NCBI GenBank assembly: GCA_020693165.1
Contig: JAIMJQ010000015.1
Coordinates: 1 to 42,712, forward strand
Direction of reading: 5' to 3'
Source of the DNA: Xanthomonas sp.
Lineage (GTDB): Bacteria > Pseudomonadota > Gammaproteobacteria > Xanthomonadales > SZUA-5
DNA length: 42,712 nt
Shown: positions 15,869 through 24,824 of the stretch, piece by piece
Layout of the letters: each line of letters opens with the position of its first letter
Position numbering within the stretch: position 1 is the first letter of the stretch
Program-made: the position numbers and the translations under genes
Notes under the pieces: model-generated
Told to the model about the DNA's origin: nothing
The model's database searches: none
Seen by the model: the letters and a program-made list of their open reading frames with translations, nothing else

Positions 15869-18800
15869 ATGATTCAAGCCCTGATCCGCGCCTCGCTGGA
15901 GCGGCGCACGCTGGTCGCGATCCTGTCGCTGGTGCTCGCAGCCTGGAGCGCGGTGACCATCTGGCGCACGCCGGTGGATGCCATTCCCGACCTCTCCGAC
16001 GTGCAGGTGATCGTGCGTGCGAGCTGGCCCGGGCAAACCCCGCAGGTGGTCGAGGACCAGCTCACCTACCCGCTGACCACGACTCTCCTCGGTCTGCCGA
16101 AGGCGAAGATCGTGCGCGGCTATTCGCTGTTCGGCGATTCCTTCGTCTACGTGATCTTCGACGATGGCACCGATCTCTACTGGGCACGCTCGCGCGTACT
16201 GGAGGCGCTGTCGGGCCTCGAAGGACGGCTGCCGTCCAGCGCACGGCTGACGCTCGGGCCCGATGCCACCGGCGTCGGCTGGGTCTACCAGTACGCGCTG
16301 GTCGACCGCAGCGGCCGCACCGACCTTGGTCGCCTGCGCGAGCTGCAGGACTACTTCCTTGCCCTCGAGTTGAAGAGCGTGCCGGGCGTTGCCGAGGTCG
16401 CGAGCCTCGGCGGCATGGTGCGCCAGCTCACCGTCGAGTTGCGTCCCGAGCGCATGCGCGCGCTCGGCATTGGACTCGAACAGATCACGGCGGCGATCGC
16501 GCGCGACAACGGCGCCAGCGGCGGCGCCGCGATCGAACTCGGCGAGACCGAGGTGATGGTGCGCGAGCTCGGCTGGGTACGCACGCCGGCCGAACTGGCC
16601 GCGCTGCCGGTCCGACTCGCCGACGACGCCACCCCGGTGACGCTGGGCGATGTCGCCAACGTGAACTGGCAACCGGCGATGCGCCGCGGCATCGGCGAGC
16701 TCGACGGCGCCGGCGAGGTCGCCGGCGGCATCGTCGTGATGCGCACCGGCGAGAACGCGCTGAAAGTCATCGCGGGTGTCGAACAGCGCCTCGCGGACCT
16801 CAAGCGCGGCCTGCCCGAAGGCGTCGAGATCGTCACCACCTACGATCGCTCGACGCTGATCGGGAAAGCCATCCGCCACATGACGGAGAAGCTCGCCGAA
16901 GAGTTCCTGATGGTGGCGCTGGTGTGCGCGCTGTTCCTGATGCACCTGCGTTCAGCGCTGGTCGCGATCATCTGTCTGCCGCTCGGCGTCGGCGCCGCCT
17001 TCATCGCGATGAACGCGCTCGGCATCCCGGCCAACCTGATGTCGCTCGGCGGCATCGCGATCGCCATCGGCACCATGGTCGATGCCTCGGTGGTCACCGT
17101 GGAGAACGTGCACAAGCACATCGAGGCGTACCGCCACCAGCACGGCCGCGATCCCGACCGGGGCGAGCACGCCAGACTGGTCGCGGATGCCTGCGTCGAG
17201 GTCGGCCCGGCACTGTTCTTCTCGCTGCTGGTGGTCACCGTGAGTTTCCTGCCGGTGTTCGCACTGGAAGCGCAGGAGGGTCGGCTGTTCCAGCCGCTGG
17301 CGTGGACCAAGACCTTCTCGATGGCCGCTGCCGCGCTGCTGTCGGTGACGCTGATTCCGGTGCTGTGCCTGCTGTTCACCCGCAGCGGTGTCCGCGACGA
17401 GCAGGACAACCCGCTCAACCGCTGGATGATCGCGGCCTATCTGCCGCTGTTGCGCGGCGTGCTGGCCGCGCCGAAAGCCACCCTGACAGCGGCGCTGCTG
17501 GTGCTGCTGGCGACCGCCTGGCCGGCCAGCCGTCTCGGCAGCGAGTTCCTGCCGCCGCTCGACGAGGGCGACCTTTTGTACATGCCGTCGGCGCTGCCCG
17601 GATTGTCGCCGCAGAAGGCCGCCGAATTGCTGCAGTACACCGATCGCGTGATCAAGAGCTTCCCGGAGGTGATCAGCGTGCACGGCAAGGCCGGCCGCGC
17701 CGAGACCGCAACCGACCCGGCGCCGCTGGAGATGTTCGAGACCATCATCCAGCTGAAGCCGCCCGCCGAGTGGCGGCCCGGCCTGAGCATCGACGCGCTG
17801 GTCGCCGAGATGGACGCGGCGCTGCAGATCCCCGGCCTGCGCAACGTCTGGGTGCAGCCGATCCGCAACCGCATCGACATGCTCGCCACCGGCGTCAAGA
17901 GTCCGGTAGCGCTGAAGATCAGCGGGCCGGATCTGGCGACGATCGAACGCATCGGCGAGCACGCGGCCGGACTGATCGGCGCACTCGATGGCGTCGCCAG
18001 CGTGTTCGCCGAACGCGTGCAGGGCGGGCGCTACGTCGACGTGCGCGTCGATCCGCTCAAAGCCGCGCAGGCTGGCATCACCCCCGGCGAGGTGCGCATG
18101 TGGATCGCGCAGGCGGTCGGCGGCATGGCCGTGGGCGAGGTCGTCGACGGCCGCGCGCGCTTCCCTATCGCGGTGCGCCTGCCGCGCGAACTGCGCGACT
18201 CGCTGGCCGATCTGCGTGCGCTGCCGATCATCCGGATGGACGGGCGCACGCTGACGCTGGACCAGGTGGCGGCGGTAGAGCTTGCCGACGGCCCGGCGAT
18301 GATCCGCACCGAACAGGCGCGCCCGGCCGGCTTCGTCTACATCGATGTGCGCGGCCGCGACCTCGGCGGCTTCGTCGCCGAAGCGCGCCATCAGATCGCA
18401 TCAGGACTGGAACTGCCGCCCGGCTATTCGCTGGCGTGGGCCGGCCAGTACGAGTACCTCGAGCGCGCGACCCAGCGCCTGTCGCTGCTGCTGCCGATCA
18501 CCCTGGCGCTGATCGTCGTGCTGCTGCTCGGCGTGTTTTCACGCCTGACCGAGGTCGGCCTGGTGCTCGCCAGCGTGCCGTTCGCGCTGGTCGGCGGCGT
18601 GTGGCTGCTGTGGGCGCTCGGCCACAACGTCTCGGTGGCCAGTGCAGTCGGCTTCATCGCATTGGCTGGCCTGGCCGCCGAGTTCGGCGTGGTGATGCTG
18701 GTCTACCTCGACCAGGCCGTCGCCCGCGCGCAAGGCGCGGGCTGGCTGGTCGACGAGGCGGCGCTCAAGACCGCGATCGAGGAAGGCGCCGCGCTGCGCG

Positions 18801-18994
18801 TGCGACCGAAAGCGATGACGGTGATCACCGTGCTCGCCGGCCTCGCGCCGGTGATGCTCGGCCACGCTCCCGGCGCCGAAGCCATGCAGCGCATCGCCGC
18901 GCCGATGCTCGGCGGCATGCTCAGCGCGCCGATCCTGTCGATGCTGGTGGTGCCGGCGGCGTATCTGCTGGTGCGGCGGAGGAAGGAGCGATAG
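15869..18994 (+). CDS. cusA: CusA-type heavy-metal RND efflux pump
   Basis: Proton-driven inner-membrane pump, 1041 residues, close to the 1047 of E. coli CusA. Twelve membrane segments are expected, with two periplasmic loops. The metal triad of CusA is kept at nearly identical numbering: M572 in LLYMPS, M622 in LEMFETIIQ and M671 in IDMLATGVKSP (E. coli 573, 623, 672). The transmembrane-4 motif GGIAIAIGTMVDASVVTVEN carries D405, the proton-relay Asp at the same number in E. coli. These features indicate Cu(I)/Ag(I) rather than divalent zinc, cobalt or cadmium. It begins one base after cusB. A diverged, frameshifted copy of its last 100 bases occurs at 28402-28510. Confidence 0.96.
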   Translation: MIQALIRASLERRTLVAILSLVLAAWSAVTIWRTPVDAIPDLSDVQVIVRASWPGQTPQVVEDQLTYPLTTTLLGLPKAKIVRGYSLFGDSFVYVIFDDGTDLYWARSRVLEALSGLEGRLPSSARLTLGPDATGVGWVYQYALVDRSGRTDLGRLRELQDYFLALELKSVPGVAEVASLGGMVRQLTVELRPERMRALGIGLEQITAAIARDNGASGGAAIELGETEVMVRELGWVRTPAELAALPVRLADDATPVTLGDVANVNWQPAMRRGIGELDGAGEVAGGIVVMRTGENALKVIAGVEQRLADLKRGLPEGVEIVTTYDRSTLIGKAIRHMTEKLAEEFLMVALVCALFLMHLRSALVAIICLPLGVGAAFIAMNALGIPANLMSLGGIAIAIGTMVDASVVTVENVHKHIEAYRHQHGRDPDRGEHARLVADACVEVGPALFFSLLVVTVSFLPVFALEAQEGRLFQPLAWTKTFSMAAAALLSVTLIPVLCLLFTRSGVRDEQDNPLNRWMIAAYLPLLRGVLAAPKATLTAALLVLLATAWPASRLGSEFLPPLDEGDLLYMPSALPGLSPQKAAELLQYTDRVIKSFPEVISVHGKAGRAETATDPAPLEMFETIIQLKPPAEWRPGLSIDALVAEMDAALQIPGLRNVWVQPIRNRIDMLATGVKSPVALKISGPDLATIERIGEHAAGLIGALDGVASVFAERVQGGRYVDVRVDPLKAAQAGITPGEVRMWIAQAVGGMAVGEVVDGRARFPIAVRLPRELRDSLADLRALPIIRMDGRTLTLDQVAAVELADGPAMIRTEQARPAGFVYIDVRGRDLGGFVAEARHQIASGLELPPGYSLAWAGQYEYLERATQRLSLLLPITLALIVVLLLGVFSRLTEVGLVLASVPFALVGGVWLLWALGHNVSVASAVGFIALAGLAAEFGVVMLVYLDQAVARAQGAGWLVDEAALKTAIEEGAALRVRPKAMTVITVLAGLAPVMLGHAPGAEAMQRIAAPMLGGMLSAPILSMLVVPAAYLLVRRRKER

Positions 18995-19259
18995 GGACTG
19001 CTGAGCGGGCCATCCCACCAACACCGTTGTTTGCGAGGCGCAAATTGGCGCGATCTGGCCGTTTCGGGATTCCGTCGAGGCGGACGACACCCATCCGAAA
19101 GTCTGAATGGGAGCGCTGTGCAGACGATCCGCTGCCATTGCCTGGAGCCGGCGCTTGTTGCAGTCTGATCGCAGCACGATGCGCTTCGAGCGAGCGCAGG
19201 AATGCGGAACCTTTACTCGGTGTTTGCGCCCGGCTGATCGACCTCTCCGACCTGTGGGC

Positions 19260-20594
19260 ATGACGATACCAGCGCCGACACTTCTGCCATCCCGGATCAT
19301 TGCCGAGCAATGCGACTGCGCTGTCTGCCACGACTGCGGCGCCTCGCAGGCGCTTGTACCCGTGGCAGCGGGCCAGGAGCTGCTTTGCAGCCGCTGCGGC
19401 AACCTGTTGAAGCGGCCGGCATCGGACTAGCTGGACAAGGCGACGGCTCTGGCGGTCGCCGCCGGCATTCTGTTTGTGTGCGCCAACATCTACACCTTCA
19501 TGACCCTGAAACTCGCTGGCATCGAGCAGGGCATCTCTATTCTCTCCGGGGTCATGGCGCTGGCAGCCAACGATCGCTGGTTCCTTTCGGCGCTGGTGCT
19601 GATCACCATCTTCATCCTGCCCGCATTCGAGGCCTTCGCCCTGCTCTACCTGCTGATTCCGCACCGGCTGCAGCGACGCTTGCCGGGTCAGATCAGGGTC
19701 TTCCGCTGGTTGGTGCAGTTGCAGCCCTGGATCATGCTGGATGTGTTCCTGCTGGGTGTGCTGGTGACCACGGTAAAGCTCGGCGACAGCGCCACGGTGG
19801 ACGCCGGGCCTGGAATGCCCTTGTTCTTCGCTTTGGTCTGCGTTTTGCAGATGGCCTATCGGGCCATGAGCAAGGACAGCCTGTGGACCTGGTTGGCGCC
19901 GGACAATCGGTTCACGACCAACAACAGCGAAACGCTCTATGACTGCCATGCCTGCAAGGCCATGGTGGGTCTGAGCATCGTCGAGAGCCACCGGCATTGC
20001 CCACGCTGCAACGCCGAGATCCACACGCGTACGCCACACAGTCTGCAACGCACCGCGGCACTGACTGCGGCAGCAGCGATCCTGTACATCCCCGCCAATC
20101 TGCTGGTCATCATGAAGTACGACGAGCTGGGGGTGAACTACGACAGCACGATTTTCGCCGGCGTGATCGATCTGGCGCACCACGGCTTGTGGATTCTGGC
20201 GCTGGTCGTGTTCGTCGCCAGCGTCGTGGTGCCGGTCGCCAAACTGGCAATGCTGACATTCCTGGTGTGGTCCGTGCATACCCGAATGCACCGGGGCCCG
20301 CGCCAGCGTATCAAGCTCTACCGATTGACCGAATTGGTGGGGCACTGGTCGATGGTTGATGTCTACGTAGTCACGCTGCTGACCGCCGCGGTGCAGTTCG
20401 GAATCATCGGTGCGGTCGCGCCTGGTCCGGCACCGTTGCCCTTCGCCGCGGTGGTGGTCTTGACGATGCTGGCGGCCCAGACCTTTGGCGAACTACGCCA
20501 GTCGGCTATCCACGATTATTGCGCTCGACATAGGCCGCCAGACCATCGATGGTGTCGAAGTTCGCCGGCGTCATGTCCTCGGGGGGAATGGTGA
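19260..20594 (+). pseudogene. pqiA: PqiA-family membrane protein interrupted by in-frame TAG
   Basis: Paraquat-inducible protein A family: two homologous halves, each a zinc ribbon followed by four membrane helices, partner of MCE-domain PqiB in lipid traffic. First ribbon: CDCAVCHDCG with CSRCG. The reading frame then hits TAG (19428-19430) and continues in the same frame, without shift, as LDKATALAVAAGILF and NIYTFMTLKLAGIEQG. Second ribbon: YDCHACKAMVGL with HCPRCNAEI, then SLQRTAALTAAAAILYIPANL. The internal duplicate has Ser where the first half has the stop, so TCG to TAG is the likely single change. The C terminus after LTMLAAQTF is atypical and overlaps the convergent ACP gene by 89 bp. 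No pqiB lies beside it. GTG 19476 could restart translation of the rest. Start 19260 is uncertain. Confidence 0.8.
19428..19430 (+). other. Premature amber codon in pqiA
   Basis: TAG in frame between KRPASD and LDKATAL. Coding signal of the same family continues on both sides in one frame, so this is a point nonsense change, not a frameshift. Confidence 0.8.
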
Positions 20595-20970
20595 AGCCGT
20601 AGGTCTCTTCGATATGCATGATCACTTCGTAGATTCCCGTGGAATCCAGAATTCCGCCCCGAACCAGACTGGTCCCATATTGGACATCGCCAACGTTGTA
20701 ATTCCTGACGAGGAAGTCGCGAAGGTTTGCCCGAATATCGTTTGCCTCAGCCTGCGCCGGCTCGGACGACTCCTCGCCAAACTGGTCCCACTGCTCTTCA
20801 TCCTGCGCTGGCTCGGAAGACTCCTCGCCGGATTCGTCCCACGAGTCTTCATCCTGCGCATGGGCCGAGGCGATGATCCCCGCTGACGGGTCCCCGGGGA
20901 GCAGGTTGCTGTTGGCCACGACCAGCAATCCGGCGAGGCCGGTGACGATGCCGATTCGACTTATAGCCAT
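20506..20970 (-). CDS. Acyl carrier protein with N-terminal export signal
   Basis: 154 residues. Residues 81-152 are an ACP: IRANLRDFLVRNYNVG, then GGILDSTGIYEVIMHIEETY and PANFDTIDGLAAYV. S110 in the DST motif is the expected 4'-phosphopantetheine site. The DST form, and the PxNFDTIxxLAAYV end, resemble the stand-alone ACPs found beside AMP-forming acyl ligases in exosortase gene clusters. Ahead of it are a hydrophobic segment (6-19, IGIVTGLAGLLVVA), a signal-like AHA-Q site at 36-39 and two acidic 17-residue repeats. The start is well supported: GGAG (20978-20981) seven bases before ATG 20970, and no later Met precedes the ACP domain. ACPs are normally cytosolic, so an exported or membrane-tethered one is odd. 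No ligase or synthase is adjacent. Confidence 0.8.
   Translation of the reverse strand: MAISRIGIVTGLAGLLVVANSNLLPGDPSAGIIASAHAQDEDSWDESGEESSEPAQDEEQWDQFGEESSEPAQAEANDIRANLRDFLVRNYNVGDVQYGTSLVRGGILDSTGIYEVIMHIEETYGFTIPPEDMTPANFDTIDGLAAYVERNNRG
20751..20852 (-). repeat. Two 51-bp tandem repeats inside the ACP gene
   Basis: Units 20751-20801 and 20802-20852, encoding DEDSWDESGEESSEPAQ and DEEQWDQFGEESSEPAQ. A short partial third unit starts at 20853. They form an acidic linker between the export signal and the ACP domain. Confidence 0.85.
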
Positions 20971-21269
20971 GGTATTGCTCCGATTTCAGCATGGGTTGAG
21001 ACGCCGATCCTGGGAATCGTGCCTTTGGGGGCCGGCAGCGAGCCGAAATCGACGTTGCCTGCGCGAGGCTATCGGTTCCCCAAGAACTCATCAAGCAGAG
21101 CCCCTCATGGCACCGGCCTCTGATCGCAAACGTCGCGCCGCTGATCGGAATGCGGCGCCAAACTGCGGCACGATCACGGAAGCTCGGATTCAAGTGATCC
21201 GATACTGCGGTTTCACGCCGCCGGCAGACAGGGCCTTGGTCGCTCACACACGCCAGAGGGGTTTCGAGG
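20971..21269. other. Intergenic gap between divergent genes
   Basis: Divergent upstream regions of the ACP gene and the truncated dehydrogenase. Apart from the GGAG at 20978-20981 and AGAGGGG at about 21255-21261, I see no convincing promoter, repeat or gene. Confidence 0.5.
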
Positions 21270-21740
21270 ATGCAGTTTGTAATTTTGGGTTTCTGGTGGC
21301 TGCTGTGCTGGGTGTTCGGGCCAGCAGGCCTGGCGCAGGCGCCGGCGGGTGATTTCGTCAGTGAAATCGTCTACTCCTCGCCGAACGGGGTCAACGCCCT
21401 GGCCTTCGATCCCGGTGGGCACCTGCTGTACGTCGAGAAACAGGGCCGCGTGATGCGCCTTGCGAGCAACGGCAGCGGCGGTTTCGCCGCCACTCCGACG
21501 GAGTTCGCCGACTTGAGGGCGCAGATCGACTCTGCCGGCGAATCGGGCTTGCTCGGGATGGCGCTGTCACCGGCCTACACCAGCACGCGCTATCTGAATC
21601 TGTTCTACACCACCGCCAGCGACCAACGTCTGACCCGGATCACGGCAAATCCATCCCTGACCGCGATGGTGCCCGGATCGGGGCTGGTGTTGCTGTCGGG
21701 CTTGCCCAGAGCAAGCTCCTTTCACAAGGCTGGCGAAAGG
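21270..21740 (+). pseudogene. 5' fragment of a secreted glucose/sorbosone dehydrogenase-like protein
   Basis: N-terminal 157 residues or so of a PQQ-dependent sugar dehydrogenase-type beta-propeller. Signal peptide at 1-23 (MQFVILGFWWLLCWVFGPAG, then LAQA), then NGVNALAFDPGGHLLYVEKQ, the GLLGMALSPAYTSTRYLNLF block and VLLSGLPRASSFHKAG. Homology stops at HKAGE (about 21737), where intact proteins go on for several more propeller blades. The frame stays open to 22034, but that part is low-quality Arg/Ala/Pro sequence. AGAGGGG lies 8 bases before the ATG, so the 5' end is intact. An IS91-type transposase remnant follows, so the break is probably an insertion with later decay. Confidence 0.75.
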
Positions 21741-22421
21741 ATAGAAGGACAGGAAATCCAAAGCCACTTTTTCCGCACCGTGTGGCGCAGTGTACGCTGC
21801 GGGCTCATGCCGTCAAGCGGCCCGCACGCATGCCGCGCGGCCCTCTACTCCTCAGTTCCGGTGCTCGGCGGCGCTCGCGGAGCCTTCGCCCCCCGCGCCA
21901 GGCCTGCCTGCGGATGTCTCCCCGGCGCTTTGGCCGTTTCGCGGGCGAGCGGCGACGTCGACGCGATGTTGAAGTCCCTTTGCGTCGGGAGGGTTCGGAC
22001 TTACCAGACCAGGTCCTGGTTCTGGTTCTCGTAGTCGGGCATGACGTCGGTCAGCGGATCGGGGTGGCGCGATCTGCCCGTCCAGAGATCTTCCTGTCGC
22101 GTCATGTCGCCGTCGCCGGGAGGACCACGGATCGGCGCCATCCGCGGCGCGCGACTGGGTTCGCCGAGGTGATCAAGGATGCGCACGATCACGGCGCGCT
22201 CTGCGATGAACGCGATGAGCTGCATGCTGCCGCCGCAGCGTCGGCAGCGCAGCGGGTCTACCTCGTAGATACGGGCGATTAGCCGCGCCCACGAGCGGGC
22301 ACCGGGTGATGCGGCAGTGGGGCAGGCTGGACATGCGCTCGCCCTCGACGGTGGCGATGATCAGCATCTTCATCGTTCACGGTGACTTGCCGCGTGCGGT
22401 CAAGATGCGCTCGTAGGTCGC
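21741..22421. mobile_element. Degenerate insertion region with IS91-like remnant
   Basis: 680 bases between the broken dehydrogenase and the beta-helix gene. The only recognisable coding signal is the C-terminal end of an IS91-family transposase on the minus strand (22001-22291). I cannot identify the element ends or a target duplication. The downstream part of the dehydrogenase is not present on the far side, so the event was not a simple insertion. Confidence 0.5.
22001..22291 (-). pseudogene. IS91-family transposase, C-terminal fragment
   Basis: About 96 codons in one frame, ending at TAA 22001-22003. Signature blocks: WARLIARIYEVDPLRCRRCG, GSMQLIAFIAERAVIVRIL, DHLGEP and the PDYENQNQDLVW end. 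These match the zinc-ribbon-like C terminus (CxxCG, then xxVIAFI) and the D-x-W tail of IS91 transposases. The catalytic two-tyrosine nuclease domain is missing, and upstream of 22291 the frame loses similarity. It is dead as a transposase. Confidence 0.75.
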
Positions 22422-24824
22422 TCACAGTTCAAAACCATCGGCAAACATGGCATCGCCCAGGCTGTAGACCAGGCAGGTCGAAAACTCACTGGTGTTGCCA
22501 TCCGAATCGTAAGCGGTGGCAGTGATCGGCCATCCGATCATGCTGAGGTCATAGACTTCGCTACTCACCGGCACGCTGAAACTGGCGTTGCCATCGCTAC
22601 CCGCAGTGCCGTTGGCGATGAACACACTGGTCTGGCCGATCGGGTAGCGGCCTTCGCCGTTGCCACTGCTGTTGCACTCGGCGCTGAGATAGAGGTCGAT
22701 GGTGTGCAAGCCATTGCTGGAGCTGAGCGTACCGCTGACGCTGCCGGACTGGCTGCCGCCTGCTGCACTCGTCAGCACCGGATAGTTGTGGCCCAGGTTG
22801 GCACCACTGGCGCCGCTGTCGGGGTTGTTCGGGTTGACGCCTGCCGGCAACAGATCGATGCCCAGATCGGCGTTGTCGTGAATCTGGTTCCCGGAAATCC
22901 ACGCGCCCTGTACTGCGGACATCACGACAACGCCATTGTCTTCGTTGTTGGCGATCCGATTCTGTCGCAGCTGATGGTTGCTGCCAGCTGCCAGACGCAC
23001 GCCATCGGTGCCGTTTTCAGCCTGGAAGTTGCCTGAGCCGTCGGCGCTCGGGCTGATGCCAATGGCATTGCCGATGACCCTGACGGCTTGCGAACCGCCG
23101 TCGATGAGTACGCCCTGATTGCTGCTGTAGCCAATGAAGTTGTCGCGGATTTCATCGTTGCTGCCACCGGTGACACGCACGCCAATGCCGTTGACCGCCA
23201 AACCAAAGCCGTTGCGGGTGAAGCCGAAGAAGTTGCCCTCGACCACGCGATTACCGCCGCTGCCGAGCAACACACCGGCAACGGCGGCACGGCCGATCAG
23301 ATTGCGATGCGCCGGGGCGCTGCCGCCGATGCGCGTATCCGGCGAGCCAACCACGCGGATGCCGTACAGCCCGAAGCCGGCCGCAATCACGCCGGTGCCG
23401 GTGCCGAACACATTGCCTTCGACGAAGGCGGAACCCAGGCCGTTGACCTCGATGGCCGCTGAGGTGAAGTCGTAGAACGCCAGGCCACGCACGGTCACGT
23501 CTTCGCCCAGGATCGGGCTCAAGCGCAAGCCATGCGTAGTACCGCCGCTGAGCACGACGCAATGCGTGCCGTCATAGCTCAGTTCCTGCGTGTTGGCGCT
23601 GCTGCCGGGTTGGGTAAAGGCATCGATGATCAGACCGTCGGTGATATCGGGTAGTGGCGTGCTCAGTACGATGCTGCGCGGGCAATTGCCGCTGATATTG
23701 AATTCGATGGTCTCGGTGTTGGACGAGGCGTTGGCGTCCAGAATGGCCTGACGCAGGCTGCCAGCACCGCTGTTCGCCGTCGTGGTCACGATCAGCGTGG
23801 TGGTGTCGCTGATGGCGGTTTCCAGTGCGCCGCGGTCGGGCCTGCTGCCGAACTGGCGTGGACCGCCGTCAAGATCGGTGACCGGCAAGCCGCCCGACAC
23901 AAAGGCGGTGCCGGAATTGACCGCCGCCGAAGCGGCCGTCGGCAGATAGCTGGCCGACAGCAGTGGATCGACATTCAGATTGTTGCTGTTGACGCTGAAG
24001 GTTCCGGCGTCCTCGAACACCGTCGTGCCAAAGATGTTGTTGGTGGCGTAGACCGCGATGTCGTCGATCTTCAGGTCAAAGTCCAGGGCATCGCGCAGGA
24101 TGTTGTTCTGCACGCGCGGGTTGGCGCCGATATTGCCGCCGCCCTGAACAATCAGGCCGCGGGTGCCGCCCAGCACGGTGTTGAACAGCACGTCCACGGT
24201 CACCGGCCCGCCGGTGGCATCGATCACCTGCACCTGCAGGCTGGTATTGAGAAAGCCGCCGCCGCAACACAGCGATCGATTGTCGATGAACAGATTGTTC
24301 TCCACGCGCACATGCTTGGTGCCGCTGTAGATCACGGTGCCGATGGCATTGCGCTCGAAGCGATTGCGCGACAACGTGATCGTGCCGAAGATGTTGTTGC
24401 CGCTGAGGCTGTCGGTGATCAGCAGGCCGCCCATTTCGCGAAAGGTCAGCAGCTCCACTTTCAGGCTGCCATCAAAAGGCCGCAGCGTCAGGGCGTTTTG
24501 CTGAAAGCTGTCGCTGCCGATCACGGTAGCCGCTGGATTGGCGCCGCGAATCACACAGCCGGTCAGCCAGCCACCGGTCAGATTCAGGCCGCCCCTGACC
24601 ACGAAAGAGAGGTTGCCGCTGAGCACGTAGCTGCCCTGTAGCAGACGAATGTCGTCGGCCTCCGGGCTTTGCGCCGCCGTGGTCAGGGCCTGAACCAGCG
24701 CACTGCTGTTGTTGACGCAGAACTGCGCGGCCTGCCCGGATGCCGGGACCAGCAACAGGCTGAGGCATCCGAGCAGCAGGTGGCGGCAGCGCAGCAGCAA
24801 GGCAGAAGATTTGGACATGGTCAT
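22422..24824 (-). CDS. Secreted right-handed beta-helix protein with FADGFE tag
   Basis: 800 residues. Signal peptide at about 5-33 (HLLLGCLSLLLVPASGQAA). Long runs of parallel beta-helix coils follow: TITLSRNRFERNAIGTVIYS, VRVENNLFIDNRS, VVEGNFFGFTRNGFGLAVNG, IRDNFIGYSSNQGVLIDGG, LRQNRIANNEDNGVVVMSA. An adhesin-type segment NVDPLLSASYLPTAASAAVN to DRGALE lies near 300-340, and TANSGAGSLRQAILDANA near 355-375 is a common opening of a second helix. A C-terminal beta domain holds DSDGNTSEFS. The last residues, DAMFADGFEL, repeat the tail of two other secreted proteins here. Probably an extracellular carbohydrate-binding or adhesive protein; no lyase active site is evident. It is divergent from the ECF sigma/kinase pair. 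Confidence 0.85.
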   Translation of the reverse strand: MTMSKSSALLLRCRHLLLGCLSLLLVPASGQAAQFCVNNSSALVQALTTAAQSPEADDIRLLQGSYVLSGNLSFVVRGGLNLTGGWLTGCVIRGANPAATVIGSDSFQQNALTLRPFDGSLKVELLTFREMGGLLITDSLSGNNIFGTITLSRNRFERNAIGTVIYSGTKHVRVENNLFIDNRSLCCGGGFLNTSLQVQVIDATGGPVTVDVLFNTVLGGTRGLIVQGGGNIGANPRVQNNILRDALDFDLKIDDIAVYATNNIFGTTVFEDAGTFSVNSNNLNVDPLLSASYLPTAASAAVNSGTAFVSGGLPVTDLDGGPRQFGSRPDRGALETAISDTTTLIVTTTANSGAGSLRQAILDANASSNTETIEFNISGNCPRSIVLSTPLPDITDGLIIDAFTQPGSSANTQELSYDGTHCVVLSGGTTHGLRLSPILGEDVTVRGLAFYDFTSAAIEVNGLGSAFVEGNVFGTGTGVIAAGFGLYGIRVVGSPDTRIGGSAPAHRNLIGRAAVAGVLLGSGGNRVVEGNFFGFTRNGFGLAVNGIGVRVTGGSNDEIRDNFIGYSSNQGVLIDGGSQAVRVIGNAIGISPSADGSGNFQAENGTDGVRLAAGSNHQLRQNRIANNEDNGVVVMSAVQGAWISGNQIHDNADLGIDLLPAGVNPNNPDSGASGANLGHNYPVLTSAAGGSQSGSVSGTLSSSNGLHTIDLYLSAECNSSGNGEGRYPIGQTSVFIANGTAGSDGNASFSVPVSSEVYDLSMIGWPITATAYDSDGNTSEFSTCLVYSLGDAMFADGFEL

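Noticed and set aside
22173-22373. Minus-strand frame opening MKMLIIATVEGERMSS
   Set aside because: It overlaps the IS91 tail in another frame, turns into Arg-rich sequence after 30 residues and has no recognisable domain.
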